Source: Epichloe hybrida
Taxonomy: Eukaryota; Ascomycota; Sordariomycetes; Hypocreales; Clavicipitaceae
NCBI GenBank assembly: GCA_019022495.1
Contig: JAFEKR010000009.1
Coordinates: 2,170,001-2,234,000 of the forward strand
Direction of reading: 5' to 3'
Length of the DNA stretch: 64,000 nucleotides
In this document: positions 19,901-30,196 of the stretch, in pieces
How the letters are laid out: every line of letters starts with the position of its first letter
Numbering within the stretch: position 1 is the first letter of the stretch
Notes under the pieces: model-generated
Seen by the model: the letters and a program-made list of their open reading frames with translations, nothing else
Databases searched by the model: none
Told to the model about the DNA's origin: nothing
Made by a program: the position numbers and the translations under genes

Positions 19901-21856
19901 CTACTGACCTTCAGGCTTGACCCTAATCGGTAAATCTTTGGTATCTCCCGCCACAGGCGCCCCGTCCTGCTTCCTCTCATCCGTCCCCGTCCCCGTCCCC
20001 GTGATCTTTTCAACAACAGCCGCGACCTTCTCACCCAAGGTTGCCTGGGCTGCCTCGGCAGCTTTAGCCGCCTTCTTGGCTTTCTTCTTCTCCTTTTCCT
20101 CCTGCTTCTTCCTCTTAGCAGCTTCTTCGGCAGCACGGGACTCGGCACTGCCTCCAAACTGTGCCTTCCATTCCGTTACCTTCTTGTCATCAATACGAGT
20201 AAAAAGGTAAGTGGCCTTGCCAATCTTGTGGCCGCTCTTGAGAATCTCAGGGTTCCAGACATCTGGAATGCAGCCGAGTGTCGCGTTCAGCTGTTTGCAG
20301 ATGGACTCGGACGTTGAGGGCATGTATGGCGAGGCGAGAGACGCGAGCAAGTGGCAGAGATTGAGAGCGAAGCCAATCACAGTCCTTGTCCGCTCGGGGT
20401 GCTCGACCAGGTTGGTATTGTCCAGTCTGTACTGGAGCAAGGTGTTGCCTTCAGTACTGATCTCCATGAGCTTTCTCACACCAGCGCGAATGTGTACCTT
20501 CTCCATCTCGTCGACGTACTCGGCGAGGAGGCCATTGACGCGAGCAATCCACGCAGGGAAGTCAAAGGTGTCGTCAGTGTAAGAGGCAGAAAATTCGGGA
20601 ACGGTGCCATCACACTTGGCATTGACAAACTTGACAATTCGGTTGACAAAATTGCCAAAGTTGGCAAGCAGTTCGCTGTTGTTGGAAAGAACAAACGCCT
20701 GCCATTCAAATTGGGTGTCGGCAGTCTCGGGACGATTTGACAAGAGGTAGTATCTCCAAACGGACGGCGAGATACCAATTTCCTTGACTTGGTTGCCAAA
20801 GACACCAACCCCTCGCGACTTGGAAAACTTTCCATTCTCGTAGTTGAGATACTCGGTCGTAGACAGGTGGTTCAGCATGGTCCACTTCTCGCCTGTTCCA
20901 ATCTCGGATCCCGGGAAAATGACGGTGTGGAAAGGAACATTGTCCTTGCCCATGAACTGGTAGAGAGCAACGTCCTCGGGGTTCTTCCACCACTTCTCCC
21001 ATTCGTCAGTGTAGTTGGCTGTGATGGAAGGGTATCCAATGCAAGCGTCGAACCACACGTAGATGACCTTCTTCTCGTAGCCAGGTAATGGGATCGGGAC
21101 ACCCCACTTAAGGTCCCTGGTAATGCTTCGACCCTCGAGGCCCTTGGTCAGCCACGATTTGGTGATGGCGGTACCGTTTGCGGGCCAACCGTATTTCTTG
21201 TGCGCATCCTCAAACCACTTCTCAATGGAAGGTTGGAGCTCGTTGAGCTTCAAGAAGATGTGCTTGGTATCGCGAGGCACGGGCTGAGCTCCATCAACCT
21301 TGCACCGAGGCTTGATCAGCTCGAACGGGTCCAAAAGACCTCCACACTTGTCACACTGGTCACCTCTGGCATCGTCGTAGCCGCATTTCGGGCATGTTCC
21401 CTCGACGAATCGGTCGGCCAAGTATCCATCGTGCTTTTCGCAGTAAGGCTGGGTTGTCGTGCGCTCCTCGAGCAGCCCATTTTTGTGTAGTTTCGAAAAG
21501 ATTTCCTGCACAATCTCCGTCTGCTTTTCCGTCGTAGTACGTCCAAAGTAGTCGAATCCAATCTCGAACCAGTCGTAGACTTCCTTGTGCTTTTTGTGGA
21601 ACTCATCGCAAAGCTGCTGAGGGGTCTGGCCCGTCTCGAGGGCTTTCGTCTCGGTAGCAGTTCCGTACTCGTCTGTGCCGCAGATGTAGAGAGTAGGACG
21701 GTCGCGAAGTTTGCTAAAGCGGGAGTAGACGTCGGCACTGAGCACGCTACCCACGACATTTCCCAGATGCGGTACGTTGTTGACGTAGGGCAGGGCAGAG
21801 GTAATGAGGATATTCCTCTTGCCCTTGACGGGAAGGATCGGGGTTTCAACCGGCAT
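19901..21856 (-). CDS. MES1: Cytoplasmic methionyl-tRNA synthetase
   Basis: A single exon encodes 651 residues. The class-I signature is PHLG (residues 29-32, the HIGH equivalent) in ALPYVNNVPHLGN. The KMSKS equivalent is KFSKS at residues 343-347. Between them lie the CP domain with its double CxxC zinc knuckle (CPKCGYDD...CDKCGG) and the strings YVWFDACIGY and MGKDNVPFHTVIFPG. The anticodon-binding helical domain follows. The tail is Lys/Ala/Glu-rich (KRKKQEEKEKKKAKKAAKAAEA), a likely tRNA-binding or low-complexity extension. The enzyme charges initiator and elongator tRNA-Met. It starts directly at the catalytic core and lacks the N-terminal GST-like domain that yeast Mes1 uses to bind Arc1. 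The ATG at 21856 is the first in frame. Confidence 0.96.
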   Translation of the reverse strand: MPVETPILPVKGKRNILITSALPYVNNVPHLGNVVGSVLSADVYSRFSKLRDRPTLYICGTDEYGTATETKALETGQTPQQLCDEFHKKHKEVYDWFEIGFDYFGRTTTEKQTEIVQEIFSKLHKNGLLEERTTTQPYCEKHDGYLADRFVEGTCPKCGYDDARGDQCDKCGGLLDPFELIKPRCKVDGAQPVPRDTKHIFLKLNELQPSIEKWFEDAHKKYGWPANGTAITKSWLTKGLEGRSITRDLKWGVPIPLPGYEKKVIYVWFDACIGYPSITANYTDEWEKWWKNPEDVALYQFMGKDNVPFHTVIFPGSEIGTGEKWTMLNHLSTTEYLNYENGKFSKSRGVGVFGNQVKEIGISPSVWRYYLLSNRPETADTQFEWQAFVLSNNSELLANFGNFVNRIVKFVNAKCDGTVPEFSASYTDDTFDFPAWIARVNGLLAEYVDEMEKVHIRAGVRKLMEISTEGNTLLQYRLDNTNLVEHPERTRTVIGFALNLCHLLASLASPYMPSTSESICKQLNATLGCIPDVWNPEILKSGHKIGKATYLFTRIDDKKVTEWKAQFGGSAESRAAEEAAKRKKQEEKEKKKAKKAAKAAEAAQATLGEKVAAVVEKITGTGTGTDERKQDGAPVAGDTKDLPIRVKPEGQ

Positions 21857-22524
21857 GACACAGTTTCTCGTATATTTTCCTGGGTGTTGTCTGCTTAAAC
21901 GAAAAATTAGGTTGCAGTTGGGAGAAGTTGTATTACGGCGTCAATGGACTAATCAGAGGAAGGGGGGTGAAGGGGGCAGAGCAGAGCAAGCACCGATGAA
22001 GCTGAGTCACCTGGGCTCCGAGATCTGGACTTTTGCGCGGGCAGGCGCATGGGAGGGGTCCTGCCAAAGTCGGCTAAGCCCCTCCTCTCACATTTTGTCG
22101 AAGAAGGGCGGGCATTGGCATTCTTTTTCTCCTTTGTTTTGTAAGACTTGACGAAAACGAATACATCTAGATACATACATGCGCAAAAATATCATATCCA
22201 GTACCTAGGTAGTGTGTCAAACACCGAATCAATCCGCTATTGCCCTTCTCATAAGCAGTACATCCGTCTCATCCTTCTCATGCCCGGCCAAACTCTTACC
22301 AAAAAAAAACCAGCCAAAAAGATGAACATCTTCCCCCCCTCCCATTGAAGCCCTACGTAGATACATGACCAACAAGCCAAACGTCATTTCCCCCCAACAA
22401 CTCCCAAAATGCCCCACCACACCACCAACTCTGGTGCCTATTACACCAAAATCTTTGATATACATCTCAGCCACTCACTCACTCATCCATACCACCCCAT
22501 GCCAAGCAAACTCAGGGAAACACC
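21857..22524. promoter_or_regulatory. Divergent promoter region between MES1 and LTO1
   Basis: No gene is seen in these 668 bp. There is no convincing TATA. A TACCTAGGTAG palindromic patch lies near 22201-22211, and several CCAAAA/ACCAC words precede LTO1. Confidence 0.35.
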
Positions 22525-22977
22525 ATGTCTTCCCCAGATCCCTTCGACGACATCCTCAACCTCGAGCAAAATTTCTACCAACGGGGCTACTCGCAAGGCC
22601 TCGCAGACGGTGCCAAAGCCGGCCGCCTAGAAGGTCGACAATTCGGCATGCAAAAGGGTTTCGAAAAGTTCCTCGAGAGCGGGAGACTAGCCAGCCGGGC
22701 CATAATCTGGGCCAACAGGATCCCGAGGATTCCGGCAGCAACGGGCTCGTCTCCAGATGGCGCCTCAGCAGTAGAGGCAGCAGAGGCAGCCAAGACGTGT
22801 TCTCTGCCGCAGTTGCCGAGGAACGCCAGACTAGACAAGAATGTCAAGATGCTGTATGCGCTCGTCGAGCCGGATACGTTGTCGACGGAGAACAGCGACG
22901 AGGGGGTGCAAGACTTTGATGATAGGGTGAAGAGGGCGCAGGGCAAGGCGAAGATTGTGGAGAGGATGACTTGCTGA
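22525..22977 (+). CDS. LTO1: Lto1/ORAOV1-like deca-GX3 protein (Fe-S delivery adaptor)
   Basis: A single exon gives 150 residues. The N-terminal FDDILNLEQNFYQRGYSQG opening, followed by Gly every fourth residue (seven GX3 units through GFEKF), is the signature of the Yae1/Lto1 N-terminal domain. In yeast, Lto1 with Yae1 recruits the ribosome-recycling ABC protein Rli1 to the cytosolic iron-sulfur assembly machinery. The C-terminal part is Ala-rich and then acidic (ENSDEGVQDFDDR), with a conserved-looking RVKRAQGKAKIVERM end. The last residues are Met-Thr-Cys, with no terminal Trp, although a C-terminal Trp is the CIA-recognition feature in yeast Lto1. I found no plausible splice donor that would add one. 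Confidence 0.85.
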   Translation: MSSPDPFDDILNLEQNFYQRGYSQGLADGAKAGRLEGRQFGMQKGFEKFLESGRLASRAIIWANRIPRIPAATGSSPDGASAVEAAEAAKTCSLPQLPRNARLDKNVKMLYALVEPDTLSTENSDEGVQDFDDRVKRAQGKAKIVERMTC

Positions 22978-23256
22978 TTTTGAGACAGCGGAGTCTTGGG
23001 GGTAAACTACTGCGTATTGTGTTTTGGCGTTTTGGCGTTTTATTTGGGGAGGGGGAGGGGGAGAGGGGGGGGGGTGTAGTTTGGCGTTTGAGGCGACGAA
23101 TGTAGTCGGGTAGGGCGTATTTTGAAGAACAGAGCATTCGGCAAGGTAAATGAGAAAGGAACTCTTGAATTTGTCGTCACAAAGGAGAGAATCTGGCATC
23201 TATGGTTACCACCACCATCCTTCTTATGTACAATAATTTCACACAAAAAAAAACAA

Positions 23257-24069
23257 TCACTGGAAAGTCCGGCAAGGATATCTACGCCAAGTTAGTATGG
23301 TCCCAGTAGATTCCCATGCGCCTCCGTCAAACGGAGATGAATCGATGGGAGACAAAAGAAAATAGCAACTCACCCAGAAGGATAAGCATTCTCCTCCGTC
23401 AATTCATACTGACGAACATCCCAACTGCCCTTCGCCAAGCTCTGTCCGCTAGGCAGCGGCGGCAGCCCATTCACAAACACCTCCTTGGTGACATCCGCAG
23501 ACGCCTTCTCAAGGCACTTGGCCAGCCCAGTCTCGCCCTCCTCCTGCGCCGCAACAAGCTGCTTCTCGCCGGCTTCCCCGATCAATTCGACCTTTGGGCT
23601 AGCGGCGCTTCCGAGAGTCAACAAGCTCGCCACATCGGCCTGCTTCATGACGCTCAGCTTAGGGTAGTGCCTGCGGTGGTCGCGCTTCCAGTAGGGATTG
23701 TCGGCGATATCGCCGGCGGGTATCGTGACAGGATCTTCAAACGTCATGGGGTCGTTGCTACCGGGCGCTGGGTTACGGTAGTACGGGTTCAGAGGAACAC
23801 CGTTGGAACGGTTGGGGTCGATGGCGAGGGCGCGGCGGAGCGTTTCCCATATTCCTGTGGACTGAACGGTTTGTTTCTATGAATCGCAACTCGGCAGAAT
23901 ACGTCAGTCAGGCTTCGTGTTTTCTACTACCACCATGTTGCTGGGGGTTAAAAACCACGGAGAGAATGGAACGAGGGGGCTCGATCGAACTGGTGGGCAG
24001 GGGGTTGGGATGTACCTTTGCAATGGAAACAAGGCCTCCGGCAGCCTTTGTCACCGCCTGTGTCGACAT
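23257..24069 (-). CDS. nuo21.3: NADH:ubiquinone oxidoreductase 21.3-kDa subunit (complex I)
   Basis: Three exons, 24069-24016, 23876-23374 and 23281-23257, give 193 residues. Exon 1 encodes MSTQAVTKAAGGLVSIAK. Exon 2 continues KQTVQSTGIWETLRRALAIDP with NGVPLNPYYRNPAPGSNDP and PAGDIADNPYWKRDHRRHYP. The last exon is only 25 bases and encodes the end of SGYPCRTFQ. It is supported by a GTGAGT donor, an ACTAAC branch site and a TAG acceptor, and by frame continuity. Ending at the earlier TGA (23370) would lose the conserved tail. The family is a fungal supernumerary subunit of mitochondrial complex I (the Neurospora 21.3-kDa subunit). It lies tail-to-tail with LTO1. Confidence 0.9.
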
Positions 24070-24678
24070 ATTGACGTTGCGATGGGGTGAGGGAGAATTG
24101 ACAGGCGATCGCTTGTGGAGGGAAAGTGGTTGATGGGCTGAGGCTGAGCGTTTGGTGGTTGGATATGCGTTCGCGATCATTGGGTGCTGGTGTAGGGATT
24201 AGCCGATGCTTTGCCGTGCTTACCCTGCATGCATGTAAGTCGAAGGTGTAGGATTAATTACCTTCATGTATATCAAAGCTATATATGTACTCTGTGTAAA
24301 AGCGTAGATCCTGAATCTAGTGTTTGTCATGACTGCGCGTCGGAGACCAAACGCTCATGCTAGCACCCTAAACAATCTCATAATTTTGCGTCCGCCGTGC
24401 TAGTGAACCAGATTTCAAACCCACACGCCAAAGCACCAGCTCAAGTCTAAGATTGAATAAAATTGCCTGCTGTCCAGATTCCATAATTACCGCGTAAACA
24501 AAACATAAAAAGCCATCTATACCAACCCTTTCCTCGATTCCTAATCCCTTTTCACAAATACTCTGATCCCAAAAGCGAAGCTCCATAAACCTAGTTTATC
24601 ATCCCGCCCTATTCACGGCTTTGTCTTCCGTCTCCCGCAAGAAGAAAAAAAAAATTTAAAAAAGAACAGGAGAAGATT
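24070..24678. other. Intergenic region between the complex I subunit gene and DOT5
   Basis: No gene is seen. An AT-rich stretch (24240-24300) contains TATATATGTA near 24282-24291. A/T-runs around 24645-24665 are close to the DOT5 3' end. Confidence 0.35.
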
Positions 24679-25521
24679 TCACTCCTTAAGCTCCTCCACC
24701 AAGGCCTTCACTCTCTCCACCGTTGCCGCAGGACCGCCCGACTCAGCAACAAGCACCTTGCCCTTCTTGTCCACGACAAAGACGCCACGCTGTGTACCCT
24801 TTGGCTGCTTCTTCAATCCGATAGCCGCGATCAGAGTCGCCTCTGGGTCGCAAAGCAGGGGATATTGAAGCTTCTGCTTCTCCTTGAACGTGGTGTTCGC
24901 CTTGGTAGAGTCGGCGCTGAGACCGTAGATGGCGAGACCCTCTGCGGTGAGAGGGTCGTAGGAGTCGCGGAAGAGGCAGACTTGAGTGGTGCCTAGTGAG
25001 AAGGAAGACATTAGCAAAGATTGGTCACTTGCAGATTTTTGAAACACTTGTTGGGTACGCTACAGCCAAAGCGGGAAGCCAAGGCTTGGTGTTGTCGTCA
25101 GAAGTGAGAGAGCCCATCTTATCTCCTCAGCGATATCAATTCCCGCAAGCAAAAGGCAGAATATGAAGAACGTACAACCCGGAGTAGAAGCCTTGGGATA
25201 AGTAAAGAGCACAACACCACTCTCACTCTCTTCCACAAGCTCCTTCAGACTAGTCTTCTTGCCATCGTTTGTTTCGATCTCACCCCCGAAGCCATCGAGG
25301 TCAATAACGTCACCCACAGCGACCTTCTTGGCGGCCGCAGCGGGAGGAGAAGCAGCGGCAGCAGCAGGGGCAGAAGCGTCCTTCTTGGCCGCAGCTTCCT
25401 CCTTTTTGGGAGCAGCAGCCTTCGCTTTAGCGGGTCTACCAGCTTTGGAGGCCTTTTTTACAGCCGGTGCTGGAGCGGGAGGTGGCTGTGGCGCCTTGCG
25501 CTTGCGCAGCTCGACGGGCAT
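24679..25521 (-). CDS. DOT5: Nuclear BCP-type peroxiredoxin (Dot5-like)
   Basis: Two exons, 25521-25176 and 24992-24679, give 219 residues. The intron (GTACGT...TAG, with GCTAAT branch site) is phase 1 and splits the TGC codon of the peroxidatic cysteine, Cys116. The splice rebuilds KASTPGCTTQVCLFRDSY, the BCP/PrxQ active site, with the resolving Cys at 121 five residues on. Downstream strings LSADSTKANTTFKEKQKLQYPLLCDPE and RGVFVVDKKGKV are typical. The N-terminal 70 residues are Ala/Lys/Pro-rich with an AT-hook-like KAGRPAKAK. This fits a nuclear thiol peroxidase that reduces alkyl hydroperoxides using thioredoxin. Yeast Dot5 was named for its effect on telomeric silencing. Confidence 0.92.
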
Positions 25522-26391
25522 GTTTGGAGGTGGGGGAGAGGCCGAGAACGAAAATGCGATTGCACAAAGTCGACGGCTGAGGAAGGGAAAGCTATGCAGA
25601 AATGGAACCTGACAGAGGCGCGAACGAGGTGGAATTTGGCAAAAAACTGTGGGAAGAAGGTAAAGAGGAAGAGGAAGTAGGAAAACGAGAGGTTAGACAG
25701 ACGGGAGGTCACTCTGAGAAGGTGAAACGGCTCTACTAATGGGGGGGGCGCCCGTTTGAACTGCGCGCGCCTGGGATGGCGCAAAAAGCTGTATGGTCTT
25801 CTGGTGGTCTGCACGGCGGAGGTGGTAACGTGGGAGACGGAGAGGAGGAGGAGGAGGGAGGAGGGAGGAGGGAGGAGGGGGAGGAGGGGGGGGGAATGCC
25901 CGGCTGGATTCGATGGGCTCATGGCGGCTTGTTCCTGGCGCTAATCAATCATCACATCACAGCAGCTTGCACTGGGCTGGGCAGGGGGAGACGGGGGAGA
26001 CCCCTTGCTTGGCACCTGGGCTGATGGAAACATGTCAGTCTTCCTTCCAACCAAGCCCGTCTGGCGTGATTGAAGGAAGAAGACGACCGGGACATCCATC
26101 CGGAGCTTGGACCAACGGCCGATTCGGCGAGAATTAGCTTTTTTGCGCACGCGCTTTCTCACTCACCACTCATTATTCACCACTCACCACTCACCACCTC
26201 ACCACCTCACCACTCAACCACCCCATTCACTCTCACTCTCACCCTCTCTCACCCAATAACTTGTTATTCACTCGTCGCTCACCCGTGCCCGTGCATTGCC
26301 CCTTTCTGCCACGCTGCCACGGCAGGTTGCTCGCTGGGTTCCCAGGCAAACAGAGTCATCGACTTGAGGTCCCAAAACAACAGCCCTCCTC
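25522..26391. other. Intergenic region between DOT5 and the membrane microprotein
   Basis: No gene is seen. Purine-rich GGAGGA repeats (about 25843-25893) lie upstream of DOT5. A CACTCACCAC/CACCTCACC pyrimidine repeat (about 26160-26250) lies upstream of the small gene and may belong to its promoter or leader. Confidence 0.4.
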
Positions 26392-26673
26392 ATGGACCCC
26401 CGCGTAAGAATCTCCTGGTCACAGAAAATCAGGCAAACTAGCCGCCAAGACGGATTTCATTACTAAATTACCCTGCTCGTTAGAAATTCATGGCACCCGT
26501 TGCTGCATTTGCCATGGCCAGCGTGCTCTTTGTGTAAGTAATCTGCCCGCGGCCATCGATTACATCGTACACTTGTACACTGCATCGGACTAGAAACTCA
26601 TGCGTGCTGTTTCTTACACAGATATACGAGGTCGTCCATCAGAGCGGCAAGAAGGGAAGCAGGGCGAAGGTAG
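26392..26673 (+). CDS. Three-exon single-span membrane microprotein (37 aa)
   Basis: This gene is too small for simple ORF calling. Exons are 26392-26403 (MDPR), 26484-26533 and 26622-26673. Donors are both GTAAGA/GTAAGT and acceptors are TAG and ACAG. The spliced frame is 114 bases, ending in TAG. The product starts MDPRKFMAPVAAFAMASVLF, one hydrophobic span, and continues VYTRSSIRAARREAGRR, a strongly basic tail. A hydrophobic helix followed by an Arg-rich helix suggests a mitochondrial or ER membrane microprotein. It resembles short YTRSSIRAA-type hypothetical proteins I associate with other Sordariomycetes, but I cannot verify that. An additional 3' exon is possible, since the stop overlaps a GTAGCA that is a poor donor. 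Confidence 0.6.
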
Positions 26674-27291
26674 CAAACTTATTCCTCCTTCGTCGCATCA
26701 ACTACCCACCTCCCCCCTCTCTGTGTTGCGTGTTTGTGTGTGTGCGTGCGCATGACGTGAATTGAAGTTCATCAAGCCATTAAAATTCACATGCTATGTA
26801 CGTCGACGACAATGCTACACCTATACCCGTCCCATACCCGTCCTATACCTGTCCCATTCTCAGCAGCCTCCTCGTCCTGACGCTTCCACCATCCACGCTC
26901 TTTCGGGCTCGACGACCCCTTGGCTTTGTTTTGATTGGTGCCCATCAAACAAAAATTCCATGTATGCAGTTTTGGTAGGAACAAATGAAATGAAAATAAC
27001 ATTCGCGCCTTGAGTATTTCCGACATGTTGAAAAAAAAAAAAAAAAACCTCCAATGCCCATCAACGTATTTCGCCTATGCTACAACCGTTCCTTGTTCAG
27101 AAGGGGCTATCTGGGGCGATACCTTTATAGCCCACTGCGTCCTCTCTTTGATGAATCGAAGTCGATGTGTGTGTTTCGTGTGTGCGTGTCTTCTAGGGAA
27201 TGAAAATATATTGTGTCGTATCCGTCGCCTGCTAGCAATGATCGGCATGCTATCCGGTACTGGGCCATCGCCTATTAATCAATCAGTCTGT
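26674..27291. other. Intergenic region, 3' side of the NAD-type carrier gene
   Basis: No gene is seen. A GT-rich microsatellite is at about 26733-26750, TACCCGTCC/TACCTGTCC repeats are at about 26823-26857, and a 17-base A-run is at about 27030-27047. Confidence 0.4.
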
Positions 27292-28509
27292 CTAGGACGT
27301 TTTACTCTGCCCTTCGGCTTTCACCTGGTTGAGCAACCGCATGACATTCTCATATGTTAACATGGTGACCGTAGCAGCCGGAACAGCACGCATCATGTTG
27401 GTTCCCAGACCAGCATAGAAGGCCCGCCAGCCTTCCTCTCGCAGAATAGTCCTGAACGTCATCACAATGCCCTTATACTTGCGATTGTCGACTGTCTTGC
27501 GCTCGGTCGGAGTAGTGATGCCAAGCCCCTGAAGGAACTGCTCTCCTGCTACCGGCCTCCGTTGAGTCTGAAGACGCGTTCGAATAACCTCGTGCGGGTA
27601 CGTGGCACTGCTTGCTAGGATCTTGGATAGTACCGATGCTGACAAAATGCCCAACCAATGTGCTTCCCCTGCGCCTTCACCCATTCCCTCACCAGTGAAC
27701 TGAGTCTTGAGATACTCGTACGTGGGGAATTGAACGGCCACGTGAGTGAGGCCGAGCAGCGCGGGCGTAAGTCCAGAGTAAAACGATATCAAGCCTTCAG
27801 ATGTGTACATCTTTCTGGCGGCGTCGAGAGTAGATCGGTAGTGCCAGGGATGGTTCAGCGTCGGTCTGGCCGTGGGGGTGTTGCCAGGTTTGGGATACAT
27901 AAAATGGGCGGCGTGGTCTCTTGCGGGCGAGTGACTCTGTGACATAAGCCGCGTCTTGATGACCCATACGGGATTTGTGACAATGGTGCTGCTTCCTCCA
28001 GCGATGATGGAGGACCAGAAGCTGATGATATGCGGGTTGTCTACAGTCATGTCAGCTTAAGCAATTGTCCTCAAAGGCTGACAATTCACGGATCACTTCT
28101 CTCCACTGGTACCAAGCGACACCAAGGATTTCAACAAGAACTCACCGTGATACTGGGCCATCCAAACCTTGCTCTTGTTGTAGACGGTAAACCAAACGGC
28201 CCATGTGGGCAGGTATCCCATGACAATCGGACCCAGCCCGCGATACATGCCCCGAATTCCTTCGTCTCGCCATATAACTCTGGCTGTTCCCACCAGCCCA
28301 TTGTACATCTTCGGTTGTCCAACGTGGCGGCCATCTTGTAGCACTCTGTACATGCCCTGCGCCTGGAGTTTTGTCTTGATGACGTCAAGGGGACAGGTGA
28401 CGACCCCGGAAGTCAAACCGCCTATTGCACCAGCTACGGCGTTGAACTGGGTGTCGGAGGCAGAGGCGGCCCATTTCTGCAGAGGGGTCAAAGCCCCGGG
28501 TTGTTGCAT
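27292..28509 (-). CDS. Mitochondrial carrier, NAD+ transporter type (Yia6/Ndt1-like)
   Basis: Two exons, 28509-28146 and 28040-27292, give 370 residues. The junction AQYH|DNPHIISFW is in frame through a GTGAGT donor. Three mitochondrial-carrier repeats are visible: CPLDVIKTKLQAQG, NPVWVIKTRLMSQ and YPHEVIRTRLQTQ. Repeat 2 carries the Trp variant (PVWVIK) seen in the NAD/folate/FAD/pyrimidine nucleotide subgroup. The segment MGYLPTWAVWFTVYNKSK resembles the yeast NAD+ carriers. It should import NAD+ across the inner membrane, although a related nucleotide substrate cannot be excluded. The frame upstream of ATG 28509 has only a TTG, so I start at MQQPGALT. Repeat 2 is followed by a His/Pro-rich insertion. 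Confidence 0.88.
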
Positions 28510-29055
28510 TGGAAAGTCGGCCGAGGGTCGGTATGAGGTTGTTGCATGTTCTGGTGTCGAGGAGAGGAAATGCAAACTGATTAGAGTTGGGGGCAAGCCT
28601 AGATCTTGTCTATCTCCAAGGCTTCTTTTCTTGTTACCCCCCTCCCCGAAAGGTCGGTGGTGCGTCGTTGTCCAAGTCGAGTTCGGTCAGCTGTCAATCC
28701 CAAAAGACTGAATAATGAGGAAATGCGCATTTCGCTCCCCCGGGCTGGCCTGTGCCGCCGGAGCCCACAGTTGATGCCTGAGGTGAGCTGCCACACCCAT
28801 TGCGCGGCCTTTGGGGGGGCTCTTGGGCTCTGCAATTCAGCATCTTGAACACAGACAAGATGACGGGGCGCGACGTGGGCAATGGTGCGCGCCCATTTGA
28901 TTCTTCATGAGCCAGCGCACCTCACATCAGCGCACCTCAGGCTCTGGCGCCATGGAATTTATCTTCTTCCCTTCACCTTCGAGACGATCCGCGAGCGATG
29001 CCTCCATAACAGGGAAACCCGGCCCTCGTAGCTGATTGGGAAAGCGGCGAGCATC
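28510..29055. other. Intergenic region upstream of the carrier gene
   Basis: No supported gene. It is GC-rich promoter-like DNA, with two CAGCGCACCTCA direct repeats near 28912-28936. Confidence 0.35.
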
Positions 29056-30196
29056 ATGAGCGCGACAGACAGAGAAACAGACCTCAAGCTATACGGCGAC
29101 AAGACCTTGCGGAATCAAGATCTTGTCCTCAAGATCTACGCAGTGCACGTCACGTCTCAGTCTCTCCTCTCCCCCGTAATGGCCTTAAGCTCACCGAAAG
29201 AAGGTGGCGTTGGGAGAGATCAAACCGTGAACCTGACTGTGACGACTATAAGGCAAGAGCGCTCTATCTCGAGGCACTCATTCTAGAGGCGCACGAACTC
29301 AAATATTTCTGGCGGGTTTATAAGATCCGATCCAAAGGCCGACCCGGCTCCGGGAATCTCCAACCGCCAAAAACCTTCTCTCGAAGGTGAAGGCGTTCAG
29401 GGCTGGCTTTCACCGGGTGACACGTACTGAAAATTGGTGACGTGTACACCAAGGAAATCAACCATATACGGGCAACGAATAACGTCGGGGTGTTGAAGCT
29501 AAAAAGCAGAACGCAATCGTTGAAAAGGGTCTTGCCATACGAGTCCGGGAGCGACGCTCGCGATATTATCGAGAAGCCAAAATACAGTTTCAAATCGCCG
29601 GACCTAGACCGACTCATCGACAGGCTGTGGACAGGCTATGACCCATTGTACCCATGAGAGGAACCGCATACAATTTCGGGGACTACAATTTCACATCCAA
29701 CTTCTCTGGATCTGCAATAGTGGAGCCAGATGAGGCGGAATATGCACAGCAGGCGTGCCCTAATATTACAAGGTCAGAACCATAATAGCAAGCAGCCTTA
29801 TCTTTGCCTAGTACTGATTCCTAGAAGGACGTCTGCCTCGTACTTGAACGGACAGCTGAAGGCAACCCGGGATTTTTCTACAAGCTTGATCAACGTACAG
29901 TCAAGAACAACAGAGATTCGGACAATGACAGGTGAGTGCGTTCAAATGACGCCAAACAAACCCTGGCACGACGCAGTTTTGGAGTCTCCGGCAGGGAGCA
30001 CCCTCTTCTTGGCTACGACTCTGTGTTCTTACTCCTGAATCTCGTAATCGCCGACGGCGCACTGGACCCCGAAGACCTTTCAGACATGATCCACAACGGC
30101 GGTGATGGCCCAGTTGAGTGGGATGAAACAGTTCGTGACCGCCCCATCTGCCGACAGGTTGATCTCCAGGGAAATGTCCATCCCACAGACCAATGA
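29056..30196 (+). pseudogene. Unresolved, probably decaying protein-coding locus
   Basis: Several plus-strand segments look coding but do not join in one clean frame. Near 29165-29395 one frame reads DDYKARALYLEALILEAHEL. Near 29500-29640 another reads AKKQNAIVEKGLAIRVRERR. From ATG 29654 a third reads MRGTAYNFGDYNFTSNFSGS through about 29772. From 29825 the reading KDVCLVLERTAEGNPGFFYK runs to a GTGAGT donor (29933). After a CAG acceptor (29979) it continues FGVSGREHPLLGYDS, and DGALDPEDLSDMIHNGG, to TGA 30194-30196. The last two exons splice in frame. The join at 29772/29825 shifts frame with the obvious sites. The locus may be a multi-exon gene that I cannot splice, or a pseudogene with indels. 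I do not recognise the family. Confidence 0.4.
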
